The notes under the pieces were generated by a model. That model was not told the origin of the DNA and ran no database searches. It saw only the letters and a program-made list of their open reading frames with translations. Of a stretch of DNA of 64,000 nt, positions 21,342-31,662 are shown in pieces (positions within the stretch are counted from its first letter, which is position 1; each line of letters starts with the position of its first letter). The stretch lies in NCBI GenBank assembly GCA_026770025.1, contig JAMXDE010000012.1, forward strand, positions 2,046,001 to 2,110,000, given 5' to 3'. This DNA comes from Craspedostauros australis (lineage: Eukaryota > Bacillariophyta > Bacillariophyceae > Mastogloiales > Achnanthaceae). A program made the translations under genes and the position numbers.

Positions 21342-21494
21342 CTCACTCCCAGACACCTGCTGACTGAAGCTCAGCAATCACAACTCGCAACGCAGTTGCG
21401 ACCATCGATCGATACTCCAGCAGAACATCTGCAAACCAGCAGCTCAGCTGCTCATCAGGAAATCCGCAACCTCTCCAAGCGCAGCTTTTGAAGG

Positions 21495-24400
21495 ATGGCG
21501 GATGATCAACCAGAGGCCACCGTCACCCAAGGTGGAGCCACCACAACTCAAGCCGAGGTAGCTGCCACTCAAGCAGCAACCTTGGAACAACTCAGCCAGA
21601 TGCAGGCCCGCCTTCTGGCCCAGCAACAACAACTGAACGAAGCGAGCCAAGTCCTTCAAGAACGACTCGCGAATCTGACTGAGAGGGAGGAAGCCCACGA
21701 GCGTCTCCTTCAAACCGAGGTATCTGGTGTCAACACCTCCCAGGAAATCTTCGAACTGGGCCGCACCGCAGCCGAGACAGAACGTGAACTCGCCAATCGC
21801 CCAACCAAGCCGGTGATGGGCAACATCGTCAAGGTGGGAAAGAACTGGTTCCCCTTCACTGGGGGAAAGCCCAAAGCTGACTGGTCTGGGCTTGTTGACG
21901 AGCCCAACACCTACCTCTACGTTCTCCAGAAGCGCTCCACTGCAAGCGGAGCCAATGTCAAGAGCCAACCTGACATGGAGAAGGGCCTTGAACCCAAGTT
22001 CCACCGCCAGAGTGATCTCCAAGCCTTCCAGCGCGATTTCATGTCCGAACTCAAAGCCAGAGGGCTCGACACTATCTCCTACCTCAAGGAGCCATCCGAC
22101 CCCGAAGACACGACCAGCGTCGTTGCCCACCCGTACCGCTTCAACCAAAAGACCATCATGGAAGAAGCAACCGAAATGGCAAGCCATTTTGATGAGTACG
22201 ACTGCCGCAACAATGTCACCGCCTGCCGCTTTCTCCTCAACTCTCTCCAGCCAAGCCTGAAGGACGACATCTTGGCGCGGGTCCATCCGGATCAACGCGA
22301 GGATTTTGTCATTCTTTGGATGGAGCTGATCGAGGACTTGCGAACCACCACTTTCGACAAGTATGATCGCATCAAGCAGAACATCCGCCGTCGCACTCCC
22401 AAGACCTACGCCGGTGAGAACATCAAGAAGTTTGCTGATGACACCCGCAAGGACGCCCAAGTTCTCGAAGATGCTGGTCAATATGACCACGCCCTCACTG
22501 CGGACATCCTCACCAAGTTTCTCTCTGCTGGCGGCTCTGGCACATCCGGGGAGCGCTACCGCTTTGGTCTCCACAGCAAACTCGGCAACCTCAAAGAAGT
22601 GCTGATCCAAATTGGGTGCTGCACCAAGGCCGAGAAGGACCGACGCATCTTGAAGGATCGCCTTCACTGGCGTGATGTCTGCAATCTTGCCACCGACCTG
22701 TACAAGCAAGAGCTCCATGCTGGACAATGGCATGCTGCCTCCTACTTGCGCAATCGCAAGAACAGCAACGCTGGGTATTTCCTCTCTGGAGAAAATGGAG
22801 GCATCGAGATCGACGAAAGCACGGCACTGGCCCTGATGCAGAATGGTGGAAAGACGCCCATCATCTGCCACAACTGCGGAGAACCTGGTCATGTCAAGGC
22901 CAACTGCCCCAATCTGAAGAAAGGTGCAGGCTCCAACCACAGCAGCAAAGGCAAGAAGGGTTCCAACAACGCGAAGAAGGGTTCTTCCAACACCAGTTGG
23001 CGTTCTGTTCCCCCTTCCAAGGGTGAACCGCACCAGAAGGTTGTCAGGAGCTCCACTTTCAAGTGGTGTGCCAAGTGCAAACGTTGGCTCACCTCCCATG
23101 GCACCAGCGAGCACAGAAGCGACTTCAAGGACAAGGACAAGAACAAGAGCGAGACCGCTGCCAACACAGTCACATTCGATTCCACTGAATGGCACGTCTA
23201 CAAGGTGATGGAAGAAAGTCCATCTGAGTGGTTCCAAATCATCCAGGCCTACCTTGGTCCATTGGCTCTCCTCATTGGTGCCTTTCCTCTTTTCATTCCA
23301 CTGCTCATCCAGGTCCTCATCTTTGCAGTCATGCATGGGTGGGAGACAGCCTCGATTGCAGCATGGATGGTCACTGCAACATACCTGGCACGCAAGCACC
23401 ATGACATGCCTCGCCACCCTGATGGTCCAGTTCCCAAGCCTCGTTGGCAACGCCGCTGCGAAGCCTATTGGGAAAAGAAAGATCGCCGTCGTGACCAAGC
23501 CCAACCCAAGGATTGGATCAACTTTCATCGTCGTGCTCCGATTCGTCTCCGCCACCACCGCTCTCGCTTCGACCCTCCAGTATCTGCAATGCATGCATCA
23601 ACCAACATGCATCCCAGAGCAAGAGCAGCTGGGTTGAGGCGACGCAGTCATCGTGTGATCGGTCTTGAGAACAACCCGAACAAGCACAGATTCAGAAGCA
23701 CGGCTTTCTCCAACCCACGGCCAAGAGCCAATTCCATCAGCCATGGTGCCAGGTTCGGAACCAGAGCCGTTCCTATTCGTCGGCATGAAGTGCAAGGACC
23801 ATCCAAGAAGAAACATCGCAATCAGCGTCAGCGAATGATGGTATTTGATGCTCCTGCTCAGCGACAGCAACTCACCGAGAAACAAACCGGCAGACTGGCC
23901 CAGATCCTCAGCACCTACTTCAAGCCTGAGGACGCGCCTCCGTCAAATTCTGTGTGCACACACGATGGACCATCCTCTATCACGAGTTTCTCGGCTGTCC
24001 GTCACAGCTCAGACGAGCTCGCCAACGTACTTCCAGCCAAGATGATAAGTGATGTCATTTGGGACAGCGGATCCACCGTCTGCATCTCACATGACAAGTC
24101 CGACTTCGTCTCCGAACCCAGAAGGCCAATTGGAAACCAAGCCAAGAAACTGACAGGGCTGTTTGGAGGACGATCTGACCACTTGGTGGGAACCGTGGAA
24201 TGGGGCATTCAAGACACGAGAGGAAACATTCGCCGTCTCAAATTCCCGGCATACTATGTGCCAAGAAGCAACGCCAAGATCATCAGCACCTCTGTGTTCG
24301 AAAGAATGTATCCAGGCGAGCTGCAGTATGTGAATGGCAGGTGGAAGGTCCAAGGAAGAGAAGGAGAGATCAACATCGAGATCAATCCCAAGAACAAGCT

Positions 24401-27400
24401 TCCAACTTCCAAGGCATACAACATGAAGTCATTGACCGAGCACATTCCACATGCCCTCAATGCAACCATCACTACTGTTTCCTCTGCCAACCGCAACCTG
24501 TCCGAACCACAGAAGGAGCTGCTGCGTTGGCACCAACGCCTGGGCCACAATGACATGAGGAAGATCCAGCACCTTTTTCGTTCGGGAACCCTGGCGCACA
24601 CCGAAGCCGCACGCAAGCTACAAGCAAGCGCCTCCCGCCTCGCCACACTTCCAAAGTGCGCAGCATGCCAGTTTGGGAAACAAGTCTGTCGCTCAAGCCC
24701 TGGCCATCTGCACCGACCAGTACGTGATCGAGAGGGAGCCATCAAGTTCGGTAATCTTCGGCCTGGCCAACTCGTCTCTGTGGATCATTTTGAAGGGGGT
24801 GGAAAGGGACGACTCTTCTCGGGATATGGAAAAGGGAGCGATGACGAAATGTACGGAGCCGGCATCGTATTCGTCGACCATGCTTCAGGATTCATCTTCG
24901 CTGAGCCAGTCCTGTCTACATCTTCTCAAGACATGATCAGAGCAAAGGAGAAGTTCGAGAGCATGTGTCGAGATCTCGGCATTGTTGTCCAACAATACCA
25001 AAGCGACAATGGAAGGGCATTCACCTCATCAGACTATGCTGACCACCTTCAACACTTCCATCAATCCCATCGATATGCAGGACGCGGAGCACATCACCAC
25101 AACGGCATCGCCGAACGAAGCATTCGTACCGTGGTGTCAAGCGCTCGAACCATGATGCTCCATGCCACTCTGCACTGGCCCGAACTTGACGTCGTGCCAC
25201 TCTGGCCCATGGCAATTCGTCATTCCGCATTCATCTTCAATCGGCTGCCAAACCTCGCGAACGGCCTCTCTCCCTTCGACATCCTTGCCCGAATTCGCTT
25301 CCCACAGAAGCATTTCCACAACCTACACGTCTGGGGATGCCCCACTTATGTGCTGGATCACAGAGTTGGAGATGGAAAGAAGATCCCAAAGTGGAAGGCC
25401 CGGAGCGATCGTTTTGTGCACGTCGGCCTCTCCGAGAAGCACTCCTCTACCGTCCCACTGGTTCTGAATCTCAAGACTGGAAGCATCACACCTCAATTTC
25501 ATGTGGTGTTTGACGACTGGTTTGCCACAGTGCCTTCGGATCCATCCAACCTTCCCAACTATAACTCGGATCAATGGAGGAATCTGTTTGGAGATACCGA
25601 GTACAAGTTCCCTTTTGATGAAGAAGATTTGGAACGCCTCGAGCAGCAGGATCAGGAAACAGAGGAGCAGGACAGCCATGACCGGGATCTGAATCGCCAA
25701 CTCGCAGAGCAAGCAAATGCGGATCATCGACCATCAGAGCCGCTTCCTGTGGAACTTGGACCGGAGCTCCCACCATCACCATCAGATACTGCACCAGCGC
25801 TGGATGAAGTCTCTGCACCACCAACAGCTCAACCAACAAGTGCTGCAACTGATGCACCAAGAGAAGGCCAGAACAATATGGAGAAGGCCAACTTGCGAGA
25901 CTCAGTCCCACCATCGCGCAGGGAGGCTGCTCATAACAACAGGGGCGACGACAATGACACCATGCCACTCCCATCTGACGATCAGGACACCATGGACCAT
26001 GACAGACCCAGCGTGGAGACACCTGATGCTAGCTCAGCGAAGGCTCAGCCAGCAACATCTCCAGCTGCATCGGAACCAGCACCTCAACAGAGGGAGCGTC
26101 GCAGACGAAACCGACAACAGCAACCAGTCCGACGTTCAGCACGAATCGAGGCACGACGGGCAAGCACAAGAAACAGGGCTCCTCCACAACGTCTTGGGTA
26201 CAGCAAGATGGGTGGTATAGCTCAAGCCTTCACTTGCCAACCGATTCGCTCAGCCCCACCATCCATTGACACTGTGACAGCCGCCCACTTGTCGAACGCA
26301 ATCCTCTCAGCCACCGCATTCCTCAGGAGAACCAATGAAGGAAACAATGCACTTGTTTCGAAACTGCACAGCATCGAGACAGCAACGACCCACATCACGA
26401 CCTCTGTGGCTGAGCTTGAGAGATGCAAGCAGGACTCTTGCCGACGCACCGACCCCTACGTTGTACAGATGAACGACAATGCCAGAGCTCATTTGGTCAC
26501 TGCTGAAGAAGCTGCTTGTGACATGATCAGGGCCGCGCTCCTCGCTCTGTCTTCCTACAGCTCGCCAGACAACCACTTTCGTCCACAAGTTGGAGACATG
26601 TGCGAGACCATGTACGCAGTACAAGGCCTCCTGCTTCAGCGCGATCGAAGCGACGAGGAAGAGAGCGATGGAGGAGGAGACCGAATCATGATTCACATGG
26701 CCATCCAAGATGATGAGATGGGTCCAGACGGAGGGAATACGCAACAGGAGGAGGAGTTCTCTCTACCCCTCGACCTGCAGAACGAGGTCAATGCACTTGC
26801 CAACCTCCTCACCGCACTTCACATCATTGAGCACTACGGACTTGACGCATACTCAACCAACTTTGACTTTGATGAGCTCAGAGACTGGTGGACTCAGGTA
26901 GCTGCAGGCCACAATATAGATCCTCCGGAAGGGCTGCCTCGAGTCTCTCCCAATGGCGAAGATAACTCCCAATCCAATGCCTCCAGGTCCAGTGACAACC
27001 CCGACAGCAACATGCCCGATTCCACTGAGCAAGACACCAGCGACCATGATCCAGATGACGTTGAGCAATGCCTGTGGATCGACTCCATCCCGCAGCTCGC
27101 AGATCCATCCATGACCGCCTGCGACACCAACGGAGCAGAGGAATATGCGTTTCTGACGATGAATGAGGACGGCGAATCCGACCCATCTGGCAGATCCATT
27201 TCAGGATCCGAAGCCGTCTTCCTGATGTCTAACGGCCACCTGGAGCTGAGCGAGGGACCGAGCAGCTTCAAAGCATCACCAACAGACCCTGACACCCTTT
27301 CTTTCGATGAAGCTATGAAGGACGAAGACAGAGAGAAATGGATGGAAGCAGCCAAGAAAGAAGTCACAGACTTGGTCTCCAAGGGCACATGGGTCGAGGT

Positions 27401-28859
27401 CAGCAAGGCTGAAGCAGTTGGCAAGATCGCACCGGGTACCTGGGTGTTCCGTCGCAAGCGCCGACCTGACGGATCCATCAAGAAGCACAAGGCCAGGTTC
27501 TGCGTTCGAGGCGACCTTGTGGACGAAACAGAATCCACTCTTGCTCCTGTGGTCGCTTGGCCGTCGGTCCGCGTCTTCCTAATCACCGCAATTCTCCTTG
27601 GATGGGTCACTGTGTCAATCGACTTTGTGAGCGCCTTCGTCCAAGCCGCCATCCATCGAGACATCTACATCCACCTACCTCGGGGCTTTCGGTCAACCAA
27701 CGGACCCAATGTATGTCTCAAGCTCCGAAAGAGCCTATATGGCTTGACAGTGGCCCCTCGGCTCTGGCATGAGCACCTACTGCGAGCACTAACAGCTGAA
27801 GGGTTCAAGGCCAGCGAGCAGGACTCCTGTCTGTTCTTGCGCCCTGGGATGATGCTGGCACTATATGTGGACGACGCAGGCATTGCAGCACCACACGAGA
27901 AGGACATCGACAATTTCATCCAGTCAATGACCAGACGCGGCTTCGAGCTGACCAAGGAAGGAACGTTCAACGAGTTCCTTGGAATCAAACTGGATAAGAA
28001 CCGCGACGGATCGATCCACATGTCTCAGCAAGGACTGATCGATAAGATTATCGCGGCAACTGGAATGGAAGCGTGCAACCCAAACTGGATTCCTGCTACC
28101 AAAGCAGCTCTCGGTAGTGATCCGGATGGAGAAGCGATGAAGGAATCTTGGAACTATCGGTCAATCATCGGTATGCTGCTGTACTTGGCAACCAACACAA
28201 GGCCAGACATTGCGTTTGCTGTGTCCCAAGCAGCACGCTTCAGCCACGCTCCCAAGCAATCCCACGCCAGGGCGCTTAAGACCATCGTGCGGTACCTTGC
28301 GCGAACCAAGGCACAAGGCACCATCATCCGGCCATCTGGCAAGCTGGACCTGCAATGCTACGTCGATGCTGATTTTGCTGGGCTACATCATCGAGAGCCC
28401 GACGATAATCCTACATCAGTCAAGTTGCGTACTGGATACATCATTATCCTTGGAGGATGTCCTCTAATCTGGCGGTCCAAGCTGCAGACCGAGATAGCTC
28501 TCTCTACAACTGAGGCCGAATATGCTGCGCTATCAATGGCAATGCGAGCCCTCATCCCACTACAACAGCTCATTCGGGAGGTCGCCGCCCGCACCGGACT
28601 CAAGCAGGAGTTGCTCACGCATCTCCAGTGCACTGTGTTTGAAGACAACAACGCGTGTATCTCACTCGCAACGAAGCATCACATCACAAATCGCACCAAG
28701 CACTTTCTTGTGAAGTGGCATTTCTTCTGGTACTGGGTGAAGGAGGGCTTCATCAAGATCCAGCGCGTGGCATCCGCAGAACAAATCGCCGACATCTTTA
28801 CCAAGGGCTCAGTGCGGGAGATATTTGAGTCTCTTCGCAAATTGCTCATGGGATGGTAA
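21495..28859 (+). CDS. copia gag-pol polyprotein
   Basis: 2454 residues in one frame. Gag: Gln-rich N-terminus, CCHC zinc knuckle CHNCGEPGHVKANC at residue 458, and a second possible zinc site CAKCKRW...H...H near 527. Residues about 585-634 are strongly hydrophobic (GPLALLIGAFPLFIPLLIQV, then WETASIAAWMV) and are followed by about 200 very basic residues; neither is normal for copia Gag. Protease: WDSGST with Asp 857. Integrase: HQRLGH and CAAC zinc site near 1012-1058, catalytic Asp 1097, Asp 1171 and Glu 1207, exactly DD35E. A disordered linker of about 600 residues precedes RT (about 1960-2215, YVDD at 2124-2127) and RNase H (about 2285-2440, ending near ADIFTKG). Translated from the ATG at 21495; Gag/Pol ratio control by frameshift or stop is absent, as in copia. 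Confidence 0.95.
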   Translation: MADDQPEATVTQGGATTTQAEVAATQAATLEQLSQMQARLLAQQQQLNEASQVLQERLANLTEREEAHERLLQTEVSGVNTSQEIFELGRTAAETERELANRPTKPVMGNIVKVGKNWFPFTGGKPKADWSGLVDEPNTYLYVLQKRSTASGANVKSQPDMEKGLEPKFHRQSDLQAFQRDFMSELKARGLDTISYLKEPSDPEDTTSVVAHPYRFNQKTIMEEATEMASHFDEYDCRNNVTACRFLLNSLQPSLKDDILARVHPDQREDFVILWMELIEDLRTTTFDKYDRIKQNIRRRTPKTYAGENIKKFADDTRKDAQVLEDAGQYDHALTADILTKFLSAGGSGTSGERYRFGLHSKLGNLKEVLIQIGCCTKAEKDRRILKDRLHWRDVCNLATDLYKQELHAGQWHAASYLRNRKNSNAGYFLSGENGGIEIDESTALALMQNGGKTPIICHNCGEPGHVKANCPNLKKGAGSNHSSKGKKGSNNAKKGSSNTSWRSVPPSKGEPHQKVVRSSTFKWCAKCKRWLTSHGTSEHRSDFKDKDKNKSETAANTVTFDSTEWHVYKVMEESPSEWFQIIQAYLGPLALLIGAFPLFIPLLIQVLIFAVMHGWETASIAAWMVTATYLARKHHDMPRHPDGPVPKPRWQRRCEAYWEKKDRRRDQAQPKDWINFHRRAPIRLRHHRSRFDPPVSAMHASTNMHPRARAAGLRRRSHRVIGLENNPNKHRFRSTAFSNPRPRANSISHGARFGTRAVPIRRHEVQGPSKKKHRNQRQRMMVFDAPAQRQQLTEKQTGRLAQILSTYFKPEDAPPSNSVCTHDGPSSITSFSAVRHSSDELANVLPAKMISDVIWDSGSTVCISHDKSDFVSEPRRPIGNQAKKLTGLFGGRSDHLVGTVEWGIQDTRGNIRRLKFPAYYVPRSNAKIISTSVFERMYPGELQYVNGRWKVQGREGEINIEINPKNKLPTSKAYNMKSLTEHIPHALNATITTVSSANRNLSEPQKELLRWHQRLGHNDMRKIQHLFRSGTLAHTEAARKLQASASRLATLPKCAACQFGKQVCRSSPGHLHRPVRDREGAIKFGNLRPGQLVSVDHFEGGGKGRLFSGYGKGSDDEMYGAGIVFVDHASGFIFAEPVLSTSSQDMIRAKEKFESMCRDLGIVVQQYQSDNGRAFTSSDYADHLQHFHQSHRYAGRGAHHHNGIAERSIRTVVSSARTMMLHATLHWPELDVVPLWPMAIRHSAFIFNRLPNLANGLSPFDILARIRFPQKHFHNLHVWGCPTYVLDHRVGDGKKIPKWKARSDRFVHVGLSEKHSSTVPLVLNLKTGSITPQFHVVFDDWFATVPSDPSNLPNYNSDQWRNLFGDTEYKFPFDEEDLERLEQQDQETEEQDSHDRDLNRQLAEQANADHRPSEPLPVELGPELPPSPSDTAPALDEVSAPPTAQPTSAATDAPREGQNNMEKANLRDSVPPSRREAAHNNRGDDNDTMPLPSDDQDTMDHDRPSVETPDASSAKAQPATSPAASEPAPQQRERRRRNRQQQPVRRSARIEARRASTRNRAPPQRLGYSKMGGIAQAFTCQPIRSAPPSIDTVTAAHLSNAILSATAFLRRTNEGNNALVSKLHSIETATTHITTSVAELERCKQDSCRRTDPYVVQMNDNARAHLVTAEEAACDMIRAALLALSSYSSPDNHFRPQVGDMCETMYAVQGLLLQRDRSDEEESDGGGDRIMIHMAIQDDEMGPDGGNTQQEEEFSLPLDLQNEVNALANLLTALHIIEHYGLDAYSTNFDFDELRDWWTQVAAGHNIDPPEGLPRVSPNGEDNSQSNASRSSDNPDSNMPDSTEQDTSDHDPDDVEQCLWIDSIPQLADPSMTACDTNGAEEYAFLTMNEDGESDPSGRSISGSEAVFLMSNGHLELSEGPSSFKASPTDPDTLSFDEAMKDEDREKWMEAAKKEVTDLVSKGTWVEVSKAEAVGKIAPGTWVFRRKRRPDGSIKKHKARFCVRGDLVDETESTLAPVVAWPSVRVFLITAILLGWVTVSIDFVSAFVQAAIHRDIYIHLPRGFRSTNGPNVCLKLRKSLYGLTVAPRLWHEHLLRALTAEGFKASEQDSCLFLRPGMMLALYVDDAGIAAPHEKDIDNFIQSMTRRGFELTKEGTFNEFLGIKLDKNRDGSIHMSQQGLIDKIIAATGMEACNPNWIPATKAALGSDPDGEAMKESWNYRSIIGMLLYLATNTRPDIAFAVSQAARFSHAPKQSHARALKTIVRYLARTKAQGTIIRPSGKLDLQCYVDADFAGLHHREPDDNPTSVKLRTGYIIILGGCPLIWRSKLQTEIALSTTEAEYAALSMAMRALIPLQQLIREVAARTGLKQELLTHLQCTVFEDNNACISLATKHHITNRTKHFLVKWHFFWYWVKEGFIKIQRVASAEQIADIFTKGSVREIFESLRKLLMGW

Positions 28860-28917
28860 ACGGTGAGATGGTTTGAAGAAGAAGAGGTTTTTCACGATAC
28901 GGGTCCCATTGCTTGTC

Positions 28918-28926
28918 GAGAGGGAG
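28918..28926 (+). other. polypurine tract
   Basis: GAGAGGGAG lies immediately before the 3' LTR, the expected site of plus-strand priming. Confidence 0.75.
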
Positions 28927-29686
28927 AGTTGCAATATACCATGATGTCACTGAAAAATTGCTGAAAATTGGTATTTTCCCTTCATGTCCCCATTGACCGG
29001 TGACCGAATTGTCTGTACTACCACCAGTACACACGATTGAGCAACAAATGGACAGGCACTCTACCTCCAAAAAAGACTACATATGTGAAGGCATCTGTCT
29101 GCAAGAATACAAGTGCATGACTCATCCTGCATGCACAGTTGATGCTTCTCACTTGCCTCTTTGCCATGTGTTCCAAGATTACATATGTATGAAACTGACA
29201 TCTTCCATGCAGGATGTGCCGGTCTTGGATCAAAAGCAAGACTATCCTGCAAAATTGGAACAAGACTAAGACATGGAACACTCGCACCTTCACTCCAACA
29301 ATTGGAGAATCAGCTCCCAAACCTGCCAAGAGCGATGAAGCATCGTGGTCTCATCGCCTGGGGATTGTGGAGCAATTTTTCAAATGTACAAGACCATGAA
29401 CAGCGACAACCAACAGCAGAGCAGTGTGATGACCAGCCCATCTCGTTTTCCTCTCCAACCTTCAACCAAAACAATCTCATAAAAACAACAACCTTACAAA
29501 ACTCAAGCTTTACAACCACCAAATCAACTCAAAACACATTCTCAATCGTCTCATCTACGTTCGTGGTCACACTACGTTTAACCGCGCTGACGTTGGCAGT
29601 TTCACTTCCCCTTTTGACCTGCCAAAGTCCGACACTGGAAGGCAAAGCCGGACACAACCGGACTTCTTTTGCCCTCTATTCTCGCT
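28927..29686 (+). repeat. 3' LTR
   Basis: 760 bp identical to the 5' LTR. It ends ...TCTCGCT and is followed by the CGGGA duplication. Confidence 0.95.
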
Positions 29687-29691
29687 CGGGA
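29687..29691. repeat. target-site duplication, right copy (CGGGA)
   Basis: Matches 20222-20226 exactly. Confidence 0.85.
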
Positions 29692-30115
29692 CTAACTCCA
29701 AGTTTGTGGAAGATGCGCGCTCAGACAAGAGATGGAATGACTTGGAGTTGATGACTGTGTGTGTTTGGGGCGACCTTGTGTCGTGGTTTGTACGACCTGC
29801 GAGTGCAGCTCGTAGTACCAATACATGTTGCAAATGCATAGTCCATCTCAACCTATAAGGACGCGGGGTGATAGCTATTGTACTATCATTAGTACACTAC
29901 GAGCTATACCATAACGCTGTGGCATGCAATGTTGTGGGAAGTCTGTCCGGTATTGTGCTCTGGTACATCGGGACACTTGCGGAGCACGTGTGTAGACAGC
30001 GGGCCTGCCAATCTGCTCGTTGTGAGGAGAAAGGCAAAGGCACCAATAGCATGACCAATTATCCTCTCTCTATAGAGTACTATTCTCATCAGTACCCTAC
30101 CTGCGTTACATGCGT
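29692..30115. other. intergenic region between retrotransposon and syntaxin gene
   Basis: 3' flank of the minus-strand syntaxin gene. Contains GTACTA/TAGTAC words (29880-29895, 30075-30100). No coding signal. Confidence 0.5.
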
Positions 30116-31662
30116 TTACGCGAAAAAGACAATGAACATGACGATGAAAACGACAAGGATCCCGAAGACCTTGAAGAAGAGGGAGCGGTTCGATTGCAGA
30201 TTCGTGAACGTATCCGTGAGCGCGCCGAGACCCAGATTGATGTTGCTGTTGGCATCGTCGACGTTATCTTCCACGCGTTGCACCATCTCGCGGTGCTCGG
30301 ACACCATGACAGCGAGCTTGTTGAAGATGGTACCGAGTTCGACGATGTTGGCTTCGACCTGTTCCATGGCATTGGCACGTTCCTGCAGGTATTCCTGGTC
30401 AGGAATGAGCTGCATCATCTGGTCCGACCCCGATTCCTGTTCCATGCGTTGGATGTCGAAGGGGGTGAGCGGGCTGGAATCGGATCGTCCGTAGTAATTG
30501 CCTGCTGTGTTGCCGTTGGTGTAACCGGATGTGTCGTTGCCAGTCTTGCGCAATCTCATTCCAGAGTCAGCACCGTCTAACAGGTATGTTTGGGTGGTTG
30601 CATGTGGAGTGTGTGTATGTTTGGGTGGTTGCATGTGGAGTGTGCGAGGAGTGTACGAGGAGTGAAAAGTAAAACAACGAATGGTGTTGATGTGAGCGGC
30701 GTGATGGACAGTGGTGAGGATTGATATGATGCAACATGAATTATACCATCGTGCTCGTACTCGTTTGAGAAAGCAGCGCTTGCATTGGCATGAACTCGAA
30801 TGAGGCAACAAAAATGTGAAGTCAGAACACATCGTATCTCGGACTCTCCCAACCATACAATCGCTCGCATGGAACCAGTCAACAGCAACTTACGAGGCCT
30901 TGGCAATTGGGAAGAACTCGATGTGTCTTCGCCTGCTGCCATGCCGCTTGTGAGGTCCAGGGTGGGGAATCCAGCCTGTCCCATGTTGGGTGGTCCACCG
31001 AGATTCAAAATTGGAACATCCTCATAGACGGGTGGCTTGTTTTCGAGGCTGACGAGCGATTGCTGATTCTGATCGGCGCCCTTCGTGTCGACGCCGTAGA
31101 CCTGCCGTTTCCGGTCGGAGGTCTCCTTGAGGGTGTCCGTGCGCTCCTGCAGCACCTTCTTGAACCCGGCGGCGGCCTGCCCGAACTCCTCCTTGAGCTG
31201 CCCCACCAGGTTGGTGGCCTCCTGCCCTGCCTGCGAGTTCTTTCCCAGAGCCCGTTTCTGCTGCGCGATGATGCGACCGGCATCGTCGAGACGGCCGTTC
31301 AGATTCTCAATGTTGGATTTGATGCGCACCACCAGATTGTTGACCTTGTGCGAATCATCCGTGAAGAGGCTCTTTTGGCGCACGAGGTTGGTGAGCTCGC
31401 CCAGCAGCTGAGACGTGGCCGCGATGTCCCGCGATATGCCTCCCGCCGTGGAGTGGAAGGTCTTCAGCTGCGCGTAGGCTGCCGCGTTCTTGCCGGTCCC
31501 GACGTCCGTGCGGCCGTACCGTCCCTTGGCTGCGCCACCGGGCAGGCTGGAAGCGGTGCTGCCGCCCATGCCGCTATTTCCGGTGGAGTACAGGCCGCCT
31601 CCTCCTCCGCCAGGCATCGAACGTGCCATGGAGAGGAACTCGGATGTGCGATCTTCCGCCAT
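30116..31662 (-). CDS. STX5: syntaxin-5 / Sed5-like Golgi Qa-SNARE with His at the zero layer
   Basis: Two minus-strand exons, 31662-30894 and 30576-30116, join over a 317-bp GT-AG intron (donor GTAAGT) that splits a codon, giving 409 residues. The N-terminus has DRTSEF, the Sly1-binding N-peptide of Sed5. A helical Habc-like region spans residues about 60-190. The SNARE helix (about 320-385, YLQERANAMEQVEANIVELG ...) is followed by a C-terminal membrane anchor (FFKVFGILVVFIVMFIVFFA). Sed5 acts in ER-Golgi and intra-Golgi fusion. The ionic zero-layer Gln expected in MVxxQxExxxRI is His here (codon 30293-30295). Gly-rich N-terminal insertion and Asn/Gly linker are additions. Divergent from UTP21. 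Confidence 0.88.
30585..30646. repeat. 31-bp perfect tandem duplication in the syntaxin intron
   Basis: Two adjacent copies beginning TATGTTTGGGTGGTTGCATG, differing only at the last couple of bases, lie just inside the 3' end of the intron near the acceptor. Confidence 0.85.

Larger units (their letters stand above)
20227..29686 (+). mobile_element. full-length Ty1/copia LTR retrotransposon (diatom CoDi-like), apparently intact
   Basis: 9460 bp bounded by 760-bp LTRs that I found identical at every base compared, flanked by a CGGGA duplication. The order LTR, primer-binding site, leader, gag-PR-IN-RT-RNaseH, polypurine tract, LTR with integrase before RT defines the copia superfamily. The single frame has no stop or frameshift and all catalytic motifs are present, so it looks recent and potentially autonomous. 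LTR ends are AG...CT rather than the usual TG...CA if the duplication is taken as exactly five bases. It sits in an intergenic region in the same orientation as neither flanking gene. Confidence 0.95.

Noticed and set aside
21444..23594. 716-codon antisense frame opposite gag
   Set aside because: It is produced by absence of certain codons in the sense frame; it has no recognisable domain or promoter, although antisense RNA of retroelements is possible.
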